Assembly (NCBI GenBank): GCA_019637915.1
Contig: JAHBUV010000001.1
Location: 3,132,565 to 3,196,564, forward strand
Direction of reading: 5' to 3'
From: Pseudobdellovibrionaceae bacterium
GTDB taxonomy: Bacteria > Bdellovibrionota > Bdellovibrionia > Bdellovibrionales > Bdellovibrionaceae
DNA length: 64,000 bases
In this document: in pieces, positions 49,750 through 57,608 of the stretch
How the letters are laid out: the number at the start of each line of letters is the position of its first letter
Numbering within the stretch: the stretch's first letter is position 1
The notes under the pieces: model-generated
Seen by the model: the letters and a program-made list of their open reading frames with translations, nothing else
Databases searched by the model: none
What the model was told of the DNA's origin: nothing
Made by a program: the position numbers and the translations under genes

Positions 49750-49802
49750 GGTAACAGTTCCCTTTTTGTCGCGCAAGGCGCAACAAAAAGGGAACTGTTA
49801 CC
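49750..49802. repeat. REP-like palindrome (family A) containing a stop codon
   Basis: A perfect 20-base inverted repeat: the left arm (49750-49769) begins GGTAACAGTTCCC and the right arm (49783-49802) is its complement. The TTA at 49798-49800 inside the right arm is the minus-strand TAA stop of the response-regulator gene. The arms are the same family as those at 40066 and 40658. Confidence 0.9.
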
Positions 49803-51156
49803 CGGCGGCGTTTTTCGCGAGGCGGACGGTCAGTTGGCCCAGGGTGTTCACGAAGCTCTGGTCGAAGTCGCGCTGATAGTCGAATTTCAGCACCTCGAAG
49901 GCGCGGTACGGGGGCATGCCCTTCGTCCCGGGCGGGGTCAGGACCAGATCGCAGAACATGTCCGCCACGGCCACCAGGCGGGCGAGCGGATGGATCTGGT
50001 CGCCGCGCAGGCGCTGCGGGTAACCGCCGCCGCTCATCATTTCATGATGTTGCCCCGCCACGGCGGCGATGTCCTCGGACATGCCCGGCACGGAATTCAG
50101 GATCAGGCGGCCGCGCGTCGTGTGGCTTTCCAGCAGGGCGCACTCGCTCTGGCTCAGCTCGAAACGCTTTTTCGTCAGCAGCTCCGGCGGCAGCTCCTTC
50201 TGGCCGATATCGTGGAAAAGGCCCGCCAGGTTCACCTTGAACAAAGTCGTGCGCGCCGTCCAGCCGTGCTTGTGGGCGATGAGGCTGGCGATCATGCTGA
50301 CGGCGATGGCGTGCTCCGACATGCTCTGGGCGCTCAGGATCGAATCAAGTAATTTCGTTGTGTCGTCGTTCTTCAGCAGCAGGTCCACCGTGCTCGTCAC
50401 CATGCTGGAGGCGTCCTTCAGCCGCTCGCGGTTGAAACCGCCGGAGCACAGGTTCTCCATCAGGGAGTCCGTCAGATGGCGGACGAAGTTCATCTTACGG
50501 TCGATCTCGATCAGGGGCTGGCCCTGCACGGCGGTGAAGAGCCGCATGTTGAAGCCGACGTAGCGCGCGAAGTCCTCTTTGCGCATGTAGAAATGCTCGA
50601 TGCCTTTCGCCTGGTACATCTCGATGCGGTCGGTGGGGACGGACTGCCCCTGGCTGGCCAGACGGATGTACTTCTCGTCCGACAGGCGCAGGTAAATGTC
50701 CGTGGGCAGGGTGCTGCCCGAGATGAAATCCGAAATCTCCACCTGGCAGTAATCCGGGTCCATGCGGGGCATGACGGTGCCCGGGCTGCGGGTTTTTTCC
50801 TCGATCTGGGCGAGCGCGCGCAGCAGCTCCTCCTTGCGGAAGGGCTTGGACAGAAAGCCGTCCACGCCCAGCTCGTGGGCCTGGCGCACCTCCGCGAGTT
50901 CCGGGAACCCCGTCATCAGCAGGAACTGCGAGTTGGTTTTTTCTTTGACGAATTCCAGCAGCTTCAGGCCGTTCATCACCGGCATCTGCAGATCGGAAAT
51001 GATCAGATCAAAGGACGTGAGCTCCAGAATGGTTTTCGCGACCAGTCCGTTTTCGGCCAGCCGCACTTCGTGGTTTTGCGCTTCCAGATGGGTTTTGAGC
51101 ACCTGGCGGAAGACCTCGTCGTCCTCCACGATCAGAGTTTTTTTCCTCGCCTGCAC
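49798..51156 (-). CDS. Response regulator with HD-GYP-like output domain
   Basis: A 452-residue cytoplasmic protein. The receiver domain (1-120) has LIVEDDE, phospho-acceptor Asp55 in ISDLQMP, and LSKPF. A middle segment (about 130-265) is PilZ-like in length but unassigned. The HD domain has LFHDIGQKELPPELL (His315, Asp316) and QHHEMMSGGGYPQRL (370-382), close to the HD-GYP consensus HHExxDGxGYP but with Ser for the Asp. HD-GYP proteins hydrolyse cyclic di-GMP. It starts at GTG 51156; the fibre gene's TAA is part of its TAAGGAGG ribosome site, so it is translationally coupled to the fibre. It ends inside a family A palindrome. Confidence 0.85.
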   Translation of the reverse strand: MQARKKTLIVEDDEVFRQVLKTHLEAQNHEVRLAENGLVAKTILELTSFDLIISDLQMPVMNGLKLLEFVKEKTNSQFLLMTGFPELAEVRQAHELGVDGFLSKPFRKEELLRALAQIEEKTRSPGTVMPRMDPDYCQVEISDFISGSTLPTDIYLRLSDEKYIRLASQGQSVPTDRIEMYQAKGIEHFYMRKEDFARYVGFNMRLFTAVQGQPLIEIDRKMNFVRHLTDSLMENLCSGGFNRERLKDASSMVTSTVDLLLKNDDTTKLLDSILSAQSMSEHAIAVSMIASLIAHKHGWTARTTLFKVNLAGLFHDIGQKELPPELLTKKRFELSQSECALLESHTTRGRLILNSVPGMSEDIAAVAGQHHEMMSGGGYPQRLRGDQIHPLARLVAVADMFCDLVLTPPGTKGMPPYRAFEVLKFDYQRDFDQSFVNTLGQLTVRLAKNAAG

Positions 51157-51161
51157 GCCGT

Positions 51162-51169
51162 CCTCCTTA
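51162..51169 (-). promoter_or_regulatory. Overlapping stop codon and Shine-Dalgarno (TAAGGAGG)
   Basis: The fibre gene's TAA (51167-51169) is the first part of a perfect TAAGGAGG ribosome-binding site for the response-regulator GTG at 51156. Ribosomes finishing the fibre would therefore be placed to start the regulator. This fixes the GTG start and argues for one operon. Confidence 0.85.
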
Positions 51170-53449
51170 CCACCAGACAATGACCCGGCCCGCGGCCCCG
51201 ACGCCGCCGCTGCTCGAAGGTCCCAGGGCCGTGCTGCCGCCGCCCCCGCCGCCTCCGCCCCAGACCTGCACGAAGACGCGCTTCACGGTGGGCGGGACGA
51301 TGAAGGTGTTGTTGCCGTCGTAGACTTCCATGTTGCCGAAGGGGATCGGCACGCCGGTCAGCTGGCTGCCGTCCACGGCGGGCAGGCGTCCCGAGGAGTC
51401 GAGTTGCACGATCTTGTTCGCGCCCGTGCCGACATCGACGTTCAAGGTGCCGCTCACGGTGATGGTGCCCGCCACCAGGCCCGTGCCCGCCGCGACGGAG
51501 GTGACCGTGCCGCCGGAGTTGTTGTCGGCGGCCGGCTCCCAACGGCTGTCGGCGGTGCTGTATTTCAGAACCTGGTTGTTGCCCGGCGCCGCGCCGGAGA
51601 CGCTGACACCCTGGATTTTCCCGACCGTGGGGGCGCCCGCCGTGCCCGACAGATCGCCGCCGGCGCTGGCGTTCGCCTGCAAGGCGCCCGTGAGGCGGCT
51701 GTCATCGCCCGCCGCGAGCGTTCCCGCCGTGGTGCCGACGCTCAAGCTTGCGGCGCCCCCGAGGCCGGAGATTTGCGTGGAACTGATCGCGATGTTCGCG
51801 CAGATGAAGGTGTCCGTCAGCGATTGGTAGGACCAGACCTGGGCGGAGGTGCAACCGGTCGGGACCTGCGCCGCCGAGGCCACGCCGCGCAGCTGGCTCA
51901 TGTTCGGGTGGGCGCTGACCCAGGCGCTGCCGTTCCAGATCAGGGCGTGCCCGGAGGACGCGCCGTTTTGCAAAGCGACGGTCGGCGTGCTCGCGCCCTG
52001 GCTCACCGTCAGGGGGGCCGAGGCCGAGACCTGCGTCACCGTGCCGCCGCTGCCCGCCGACGAGGTGATCAGCTCCCAGGAGGAACCCGTGTCGCGGAAA
52101 ATTTTCTTCGTGTCCGTGGTGATGTAAAGTCTTCCGACCGTGTCCGCGAGGGGCATGGCGGCTTCCGTGCCCGACACGAAACTCGGGATGCCGGAGCTTT
52201 TCACGGCGTCGGTGATGCCGTAACCCGACAGGGTGGTGGGCATGCCCGTGAGGCTCGCCCAGGCGACATGGCTCCAGGACAGCGCGCCGTTGCCGTCGGT
52301 TTTCATGAACTGGTTCGCGAGCCCCTTGTCGACGGGCAGGATCAGATTGTAGGTGGAGGACTGCGCGGCCGAGGCCGAGATGTTCACGCCGATCGTCGAA
52401 TTCGGCGGCGTCGCCTGGAGGACGGCGAGAGAGCGCGTGCTCGCGGAGTTGGCGGCGAGGCTGCCCGTGGTGCTGATGGAGGTGCTGCCGCCGATGGTGC
52501 CCGAGGTGATGGCGGCGCCCGAAACCTTTCCCGCCGTCGTGATGGTGGAGAAATCGCCGTCGCTCAGCGCGGCGCCGCCGGTGACGCGGCCATAGGCATC
52601 GTAAGTGACCTTGGCGGCCGTGCCGCCGGAACCGATGGTGGCGAGCGAGATCGTGCCCGATCCCGTGATGGTGCCGCCGCTCAGGCCCGTGCCGGCGGTG
52701 ACGGAGGACACGGTGCCCGTGTTGAGGCTGCTCGCGATCCATTTGTTTTGCGATGAATTCCAGGTGAGGACCTGGCCGTTCGAGAGGCTCGTGATGTCCA
52801 CGCTGCGTCCGGCGAGGGAGCTGTTCACGTAGGTCGGGGTGGCGTACTGCGGGGACGTGCCGGCGGCCAGGGCGATCAGCGTCGTGGCGGACGCGGTCAG
52901 GTCATCGATCTTGGCCTGCGTGGCGGTGGCGTTCGTCTGCAGGAACTCGCTGGCCGAGCGGCCGCCCAGGTACTGGGAGTAATAGGCGTAAGGAACATGG
53001 AAGATGTTCTGATCCATCGGCAGGCTGATGATCTGTCCGCCCACCTCGTAGCTGAGGCGCAGGCGGCGTCCGTCGCCTGGGGACGGATTGTAGGAACAAC
53101 CGCCCGAGCCGGTCAGCAGGGCGGCGTTGCTGAAAGATTGCAAGAGGGTGAGCGAGGCGACGTTGCTGTTCGTGCCTTGCCCGACTTCAAGGGCGAAGAC
53201 GCCGGAGGTGCCCGTCATGTCGCGGTTGTGGGTCTCGTCATAGAGCAGGCACAGGCCGTCGGGTGAACGCACCTGCAGGCGGAAGATCACCGAAGAGCTC
53301 TCCTCGGAGTTGACGCCGTCGGCCTGCAGGAGACGCCCTTGGAAAGTGAAAACCGCGGACAGCGGCGTCGCTCCGGCGGGACCCGCCGCCAGGATCAGGA
53401 CCAGGAACAGAAGCGAGCGAATGAGGAAAGAAGGCGCGGCTTTTTTCAT
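51167..53449 (-). CDS. Tail-fibre-like surface protein with glycine-rich C-terminus
   Basis: A 760-residue exported fibre (signal peptide to about residue 28, AGA). The N-terminal domain, FTFQGRLLQADG to FHVPYAYYSQYLGG, parallels that of the fibre at 5205-7388. A long Gly/Ser/Thr-rich shaft has TLSGYGITDAVK, GTGLSGGTITGSGTISL and similar units of trimeric fibres. The C-terminus is YDGNNTFIVPPTVKRVFVQV followed by a poly-Gly run, ending GAAGRVIVWW, a glycine-rich tip module seen in phage adhesins. There is no S74 chaperone. It is translationally coupled to the HD-GYP-like regulator downstream and overlaps a small upstream ORF by four bases. Confidence 0.83.
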   Translation of the reverse strand: MKKAAPSFLIRSLLFLVLILAAGPAGATPLSAVFTFQGRLLQADGVNSEESSSVIFRLQVRSPDGLCLLYDETHNRDMTGTSGVFALEVGQGTNSNVASLTLLQSFSNAALLTGSGGCSYNPSPGDGRRLRLSYEVGGQIISLPMDQNIFHVPYAYYSQYLGGRSASEFLQTNATATQAKIDDLTASATTLIALAAGTSPQYATPTYVNSSLAGRSVDITSLSNGQVLTWNSSQNKWIASSLNTGTVSSVTAGTGLSGGTITGSGTISLATIGSGGTAAKVTYDAYGRVTGGAALSDGDFSTITTAGKVSGAAITSGTIGGSTSISTTGSLAANSASTRSLAVLQATPPNSTIGVNISASAAQSSTYNLILPVDKGLANQFMKTDGNGALSWSHVAWASLTGMPTTLSGYGITDAVKSSGIPSFVSGTEAAMPLADTVGRLYITTDTKKIFRDTGSSWELITSSAGSGGTVTQVSASAPLTVSQGASTPTVALQNGASSGHALIWNGSAWVSAHPNMSQLRGVASAAQVPTGCTSAQVWSYQSLTDTFICANIAISSTQISGLGGAASLSVGTTAGTLAAGDDSRLTGALQANASAGGDLSGTAGAPTVGKIQGVSVSGAAPGNNQVLKYSTADSRWEPAADNNSGGTVTSVAAGTGLVAGTITVSGTLNVDVGTGANKIVQLDSSGRLPAVDGSQLTGVPIPFGNMEVYDGNNTFIVPPTVKRVFVQVWGGGGGGGGSTALGPSSSGGVGAAGRVIVWW

Positions 53450-53655
53450 GGGAACTCCGTCATCAAAGTGGGTAAGTGGGAGGTGCTGACCCTTGACACT
53501 CCGTTGCTGTCTTTCAAGGAAATCGGACCCTCCGTGATTCCGGAGGTCGCCAGGATTTTGCGGCCCGAGGAGTGGGTGTGCAGCGACGCCCCGGACACGA
53601 TGCTGAAGAGCATCTTGTTCGGCGGCGGCGGGAAGAACTCCACGCTCACCGTCAT
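53446..53655 (-). CDS. Small ORF coupled to the second fibre gene
   Basis: A 69-residue frame (MTVSVEFFPPPPNKMLFSIV...) whose TGA overlaps the fibre ATG by four bases (ATGA). Third positions are GC-rich like real genes here, but the opposite strand shares the same wobble positions, so this is weak proof. It has no signal peptide and no Shine-Dalgarno; the frame is open without another start to about 53735. It may be the small partner of the fibre, in the position of the lipoprotein in the first cassette, or the end of a decayed gene. Confidence 0.35.
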   Translation of the reverse strand: MTVSVEFFPPPPNKMLFSIVSGASLHTHSSGRKILATSGITEGPISLKDSNGVSRVSTSHLPTLMTEFP

Positions 53656-53832
53656 CGTGAAGGGCGCATGGCGTCCTTTTAATTCATATTTGTTTTCTTG
53701 TCCGATCTTAAAGGAAGAAAGACGGCGAGGCGATCAGGAAAGGAGGGGGTTTTCGACGAAGGGCCTGCCGGGCTTTGATCCTTCACAATCTTCGGACAAA
53801 GACCGGCGGTTGATTTTGAGCGAACTCGAGGG
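53450..53832. other. Region between carbonic anhydrase and second fibre genes
   Basis: These 383 bases hold the small ORF described at 53446-53655 and, further upstream, an AT-rich segment (about 53675-53705, with TATGAATT on the minus strand) that is the likely promoter of the fibre-regulator operon. A plus-strand frame also crosses it but has no start or ribosome site outside the fibre gene. Nothing else is seen. Confidence 0.5.
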
Positions 53833-54576
53833 TCAGCGGCCGGAGCTCGCGGGAACGCGCGGGCTCACACGCTCGGGAAAATCCACGACGCCGGAATCCA
53901 GGTGATAGAGAGCGCTTTGGAACTTGAGTTCGCCTTTTTTCCAGCGCGAGCGCAGGATCTCGGAGCGCACGAGCAGATCGGCCGTGACGCCGTTCACGTT
54001 GGCCAGGCTCTCGGCCTCAACGTCCTTGGAGGGCGTCTTGCCTTTGAAGGACTGCAGGTGGGGATGCAGGTCGCGCACAAGGCCGTTCAGGGCGGGGCTG
54101 CCGGCGTCTTTGCCGTCGAGGGTGCCGAGGGCGGCCTTCACGGCGCCGCAGCTGGTGTGGCCCATGACGATGATCAGGCGGGCGCCCAGATGCTCGACGG
54201 CGTACTCGATGCTGCCCACGGCGTTGTCGTTCAAGGCCTCGCCGGCGGTGCGCACGGTGAAGATCTCGCCGAGCTTCTGGTCAAAGACGATCTCCGGGGG
54301 CACGCGGCTGTCGCTGCAGGAAAGCACGATGGCGTGGGGCTGCTGGCCCGTGCTCAGGCGGGCGACGTCGCGGTGGGACTGGCCGTCCTTGCGCAGGAAG
54401 CCCTTCAGGAAACGGCGGTTGCCGTTCTTCAGCCATTTCAACGACTGCTCCGGATCGACGGAAACCGCCGGCGCGTGGGAGGAGTGGGAGGCGGCGGCGG
54501 AAGCCGTGGCCGTGGCGGAAGCCTGGGAGCCAAGGCCGAGCAGGAGCGCGAAGAGGGCGAGACACTTCGGAAACAT
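53833..54576 (-). CDS. Exported beta-class carbonic anhydrase
   Basis: A 247-residue protein that hydrates CO2 to bicarbonate. Signal peptide (MFPKCLALFALLLGLGSQASA), a Ala/Ser/His linker, then the beta-CA domain with zinc ligands Cys87 in LSCSDSR, His140 and Cys143 in MGHTSCG, and the Asp89-Arg91 dyad. EIFTVRTAGEAL and GSIEYAVEHLG are further family blocks. Beta-CAs are usually cytoplasmic, so a periplasmic copy may serve pH or bicarbonate supply. The stop is upstream of the fibre operon; it is transcribed alone. GAGG before the ATG at 54576. Confidence 0.93.
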   Translation of the reverse strand: MFPKCLALFALLLGLGSQASATATASAAASHSSHAPAVSVDPEQSLKWLKNGNRRFLKGFLRKDGQSHRDVARLSTGQQPHAIVLSCSDSRVPPEIVFDQKLGEIFTVRTAGEALNDNAVGSIEYAVEHLGARLIIVMGHTSCGAVKAALGTLDGKDAGSPALNGLVRDLHPHLQSFKGKTPSKDVEAESLANVNGVTADLLVRSEILRSRWKKGELKFQSALYHLDSGVVDFPERVSPRVPASSGR

Positions 54577-54690
54577 CGGGAAACCTCGAAGAAAAGAGTT
54601 TTTGGGGATTTCCTCGAGTTTAGAGCGGAAAAGGCGGAAAGGGCGAATGCCGAACGATGAAAAGGGCGCGAATGGGGTTTTGGTCCAGTC

Positions 54691-54720
54691 AAAACACCCG
54701 AAGTTTGAGGCTTCGGGTGT
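54691..54720 (-). terminator. Rho-independent terminator of the hemerythrin gene
   Basis: On the minus strand, ACACCCGAAG... pairs with CTTCGGGTGT (54694-54703 and 54711-54720), followed by TTTT. It is 21 bases after the hemerythrin stop. Confidence 0.85.
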
Positions 54721-54741
54721 CGGATGACGGCAATCCGCCGA

Positions 54742-55251
54742 TCAATGGGGGGCGTGGGCGGCCATTTCGTCCTCCACTTCCTGGACGGCCTCCTCGACCT
54801 CGATTTTGTCTTTCAGCCTGAGGAAGATGTGGCCGAGTTTGCGGCGCTCCTCCGGCTCCGAGTTCTTTTTGAATTCCGGCAGGAGTTCCTCCTCTTCCTC
54901 CTCGATGTGGTGCTCGACGAGTTCCGCCAGGACCTTCACGCGGGCGGTCCACAGGTCCTCGTCGTCGGTGCGCTTGGCCTCTTCGAGCATCTGATCCGCC
55001 AGGCCGTGCTCGACGTCGCCTTCCAGGGCTTCTTCGCGGGTGTCCTCGTCTTTTTTCATGTAGACGTACAGGGATTGCTCTTCCGGTTTGGCGTGGGTGA
55101 CGAGCAGGGGCGCGAACTGCTCGAAAGCGGCCTTGCGCTCCTCGAGGTCCTTGTCGGTGTCCTTCATGATCTTGATGAGCTTCTTCAGAGGTTTGTGGTC
55201 TTCCAGAATGAGCTGGACGATGTCTTCCGCGGCGGTGTGTTTGTGAGCCAT
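54742..55251 (-). CDS. Hemerythrin HHE domain protein
   Basis: A 169-residue cytoplasmic four-helix protein of the hemerythrin/HHE type. LILEDHKPLKKLIKIM gives the first His, THAKPEEQSLYVYM the H...E pair, DVEHGLADQMLEE and ELVEHHIEEEEEELLPEF the later ligands of a di-iron site. Homologues bind oxygen or nitric oxide or handle iron. The start at 55251 has GGGAGGA; an ATG 17 codons upstream is less likely. It is a single-gene unit with its own terminator. Confidence 0.92.
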   Translation of the reverse strand: MAHKHTAAEDIVQLILEDHKPLKKLIKIMKDTDKDLEERKAAFEQFAPLLVTHAKPEEQSLYVYMKKDEDTREEALEGDVEHGLADQMLEEAKRTDDEDLWTARVKVLAELVEHHIEEEEEELLPEFKKNSEPEERRKLGHIFLRLKDKIEVEEAVQEVEDEMAAHAPH

Positions 55252-55410
55252 GGTTCCTCCCGGTTGACGCGTTTTGAAGAAAAACGCGGTGATGATTCTC
55301 AACGGAGGGAAAGCAAGGACGGTGCCGGGGCTGGGAGGGAATTGAAAGCGGCTTGAGAAGAGGGCCGGGGCAAATCACCCGTCAGGCCGTGGAAAGATGG
55401 GACTGATGGA

Positions 55411-55443
55411 AAACAAGGCGTTCCCCGCGGAAGAGGAACGCCT
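55411..55443 (-). terminator. Terminator of the small Cys-rich gene
   Basis: AGGCGTTCC (55416-55424) pairs with GGAACGCCT (55435-55443); on the minus strand the stem is followed by TGTTTTCC. It is 15 bases after the gene's stop codon. Confidence 0.8.
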
Positions 55444-55457
55444 GTCAAGACACGGAA

Positions 55458-55757
55458 TCAGTGGCCGCTGCGGCAGTAGAAACCGACCACGCACTGTTTG
55501 TTGTCGGCGGTTCTCACCGGCAGAGGGGCCAGGAAGTAGCGCACGCCGCAGTTGGTGTTTTGGCTGACGGAAATCGGGATCGGACCGTCACCCGTGCAAC
55601 GGAAGTAGTAACCCGTGCTGGCGATCAGGTGCTGGGCGCTGGCGCAGCTCAGGTGGGCCACGTTGGTCCAAGCACCGGCGCGGCAAGCGGGTTGGCCGCT
55701 ATGGGCTTGCGCGGCCAGGCCGGACAGCATCAGGGCGGCGAAAATCATGGATTTCAT
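55458..55757 (-). CDS. Small exported Cys-rich protein
   Basis: A 99-residue protein with a signal peptide (MKSMIFAALMLSGLAAQAHS). The mature 80 residues have six Cys (QPACRAG, HLSCASA, YFRCTG, NTNCGV, NKQCVVGFYC), so three disulfides are likely. The start at 55757 follows AAAGGAG. It is a single gene with its own terminator. Size, location of Cys and the ending resemble the protein at 2559-2867 in plan but not clearly in sequence. Function unknown. Confidence 0.75.
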   Translation of the reverse strand: MKSMIFAALMLSGLAAQAHSGQPACRAGAWTNVAHLSCASAQHLIASTGYYFRCTGDGPIPISVSQNTNCGVRYFLAPLPVRTADNKQCVVGFYCRSGH

Positions 55758-55890
55758 GGAATCTCCTTTAAAAGGATGGTTGGTTGATGCCGGCAAGCTA
55801 CCTAAAAAGAGCCGTTTTTGTAAAGGAATGCTTGGCGATGGAAGCTTGTTTCTTGGCGGCGGGGCGGGGATTTGGTAAAGACCGCAGGGT

Positions 55891-56556
55891 ATGGAAACAA
55901 TTCTAGCCTGGATTCATCTGACTTTCGTGGCCGTGGTCACCCTTTTCCCGCCGGTCAATCCCATCGGGACGGCGCTGATCGTCGATCCTTTCCTGCATCA
56001 GTTGAGTATGCCGGAACGCAAGCAAGCCGCTTTTCGCATCGCTTTTTATTGTTTTCTCCTGTGCGCCGTCACCGCCGTGATCGGCAGCTGGATCTTCAAT
56101 CTTTTCGGGATCTCCCTGCCGGTGGTGGAACTGGCCGGGGGCCTTTTGATCTGCCAGATGGGCTGGAACCTGCTGTCGACGAAACAGTCGAGCGACGCCG
56201 AGAAAACCCCCGCCGACGATTCCGCCCGCAAGAAAAACGTCGACGACCTGTTGTTTTACCCCTTGGCGTTTCCGATGACGACGGGGGCGGGCAGCATCTC
56301 GGTGGTCCTCACCTTGAGCGCGCACGGCCACGACCAGAATTGGGATGTTTACGTCAGCAACCTGTCGGCGATTTTCATGGCCATCCTCCTCACGACAGTC
56401 ATGATCTACCTGTGCTACGCCTTCACGCCGATCCTGCTGCGCCGTCTGGGGGCGCAAGGGGAGCTCGTGGTCAACCGCCTGAGCGCTTTTTTGGTGTTCT
56501 GCGTGGGGCTGCAGATCGCCGTTTCAGGGGCGAGGCAGATCTTCGGACTGCATTAG
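55891..56556 (+). CDS. MarC-family integral membrane protein
   Basis: A 221-residue membrane protein of the MarC/UPF0056 family with six transmembrane segments. FPPVNPIGTALIVDPF is the conserved TM1-loop motif, GGLLICQMGWNLL the third-helix motif, and YPLAFPMTTGAGSISVVLTL the matching second-half motif of the internal duplication. Its transport role is unproven. Start ATG at 55891; the ribosome site GCAGGG is poor. It converges with the lipoprotein gene that follows. Confidence 0.93.
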   Translation: METILAWIHLTFVAVVTLFPPVNPIGTALIVDPFLHQLSMPERKQAAFRIAFYCFLLCAVTAVIGSWIFNLFGISLPVVELAGGLLICQMGWNLLSTKQSSDAEKTPADDSARKKNVDDLLFYPLAFPMTTGAGSISVVLTLSAHGHDQNWDVYVSNLSAIFMAILLTTVMIYLCYAFTPILLRRLGAQGELVVNRLSAFLVFCVGLQIAVSGARQIFGLH

Positions 56557-56559
56557 GCC

Positions 56560-57351
56560 TCACAGATCCAGATAATAATGAACGATCATGTTGAGTTCGA
56601 GTTTCTCGTGGTAGCAGTCGTCGCCGGGGTTGTTGTCGCCCGTGATGACGAAGCCGAAACGTTGCGGGCCTGAGCCGGCTTTGGCACCGGTGTGCATGAG
56701 CAGCTCGGGATCGAATTGCAGGCGGATCTGGCCGGCCTTCTCCGACACGGGCCAGGCGCAGGAGGACAGCCCCTGGGCGCTCCCCAGGCAGTAGTCGTCG
56801 GCGGAGTTGCTGAAGCCGCCGCCCAGCAGTTTCGGCCAATCGAAAGCGTAAAGACCGAGCGGGGCGCCATCGACGCTGATCTGGCCGGCGGGCAGGCGGC
56901 TCTGCAGGGCGGTCTTGTTGTTGGAGGCGAGGATCTGCCCGTTGTGGGTCAGGAAAAAGGCGTCGTCGTAGCGGAAGCTCTGCAGGGACGAGGTCATCTG
57001 CACGTCGCACAGCACGGCGCCGTCGGGAAGGTTGAGGGTGCGGCTCTGCTCGTAGCGGGCCTGCATGGCGCCCTCTTTCATGCCGCCGTTGCCGTCCTGA
57101 CCGAAGAGGCAGATGTTCGCACGCCCGCTCTCGACGCGGGTGTCGTCGAATTTCACGTTTTGCGTGAAGCTCTTCAGCAGGCCCTGCGCCGAGGCGTCCT
57201 GGCAGTGGCGCAGGATCTCGTCGACGGGACGCAGGGAGCTTTGCCGGTAAGCACCGGAAGCGTCGGAGAACGCCACCTGGGAGCAGTTGTTGTAGAGAAG
57301 CATCAAAAGCGAAGAAATGATGATTCCAAGAGCCCTTTTTTCCTGTGTCAT
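56560..57351 (-). CDS. Lipoprotein of unknown function with NNCSQ lipobox
   Basis: A 263-residue exported protein. The hydrophobic segment (RALGIIISSLLMLLY) ends in NNCSQVAF, Cys23, a lipobox with Asn at -1. The mature part is beta-rich with paired Cys (RHCQDA, NICLFG, VLCDV, DYCLGS, SSCAWP, DDCYHE) and no recognised domain. GAGGGG four bases before ATG 57351. The signal matches that of the vWA/Ig lipoprotein (QNCSQARF). Function unknown; probably surface-exposed or periplasmic. Confidence 0.75.
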   Translation of the reverse strand: MTQEKRALGIIISSLLMLLYNNCSQVAFSDASGAYRQSSLRPVDEILRHCQDASAQGLLKSFTQNVKFDDTRVESGRANICLFGQDGNGGMKEGAMQARYEQSRTLNLPDGAVLCDVQMTSSLQSFRYDDAFFLTHNGQILASNNKTALQSRLPAGQISVDGAPLGLYAFDWPKLLGGGFSNSADDYCLGSAQGLSSCAWPVSEKAGQIRLQFDPELLMHTGAKAGSGPQRFGFVITGDNNPGDDCYHEKLELNMIVHYYLDL

Positions 57352-57608
57352 GCGTCCCCTCACTCAAGAAATGAGCAAGAAAAGTGCCCGCGCGGCCCCG
57401 TCGGCGGCGAAATGGCGGCCTCACCGCCCGGTCGGAATGAGACATTCCCGTTCCGGGACGTCGATCTTCGCCAAACCGTCTGTTCGTTGGTGGGTTTTTT
57501 TTGCGGCTTGGCCCATGGTCGGGCGGGTCGGGGCCGGTCTTGAGCGACTCAACCTCGATTAAGTTGTCTTGGAGGGAGCCGATAGGAAAGCCAAGGAGTT
57601 TACCAGTG

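Noticed and set aside
53339-53905. Plus-strand frame crossing the second fibre's upstream region
   Set aside because: It starts antisense inside the fibre gene, has no ribosome site or signal and ends antisense within the carbonic anhydrase gene.
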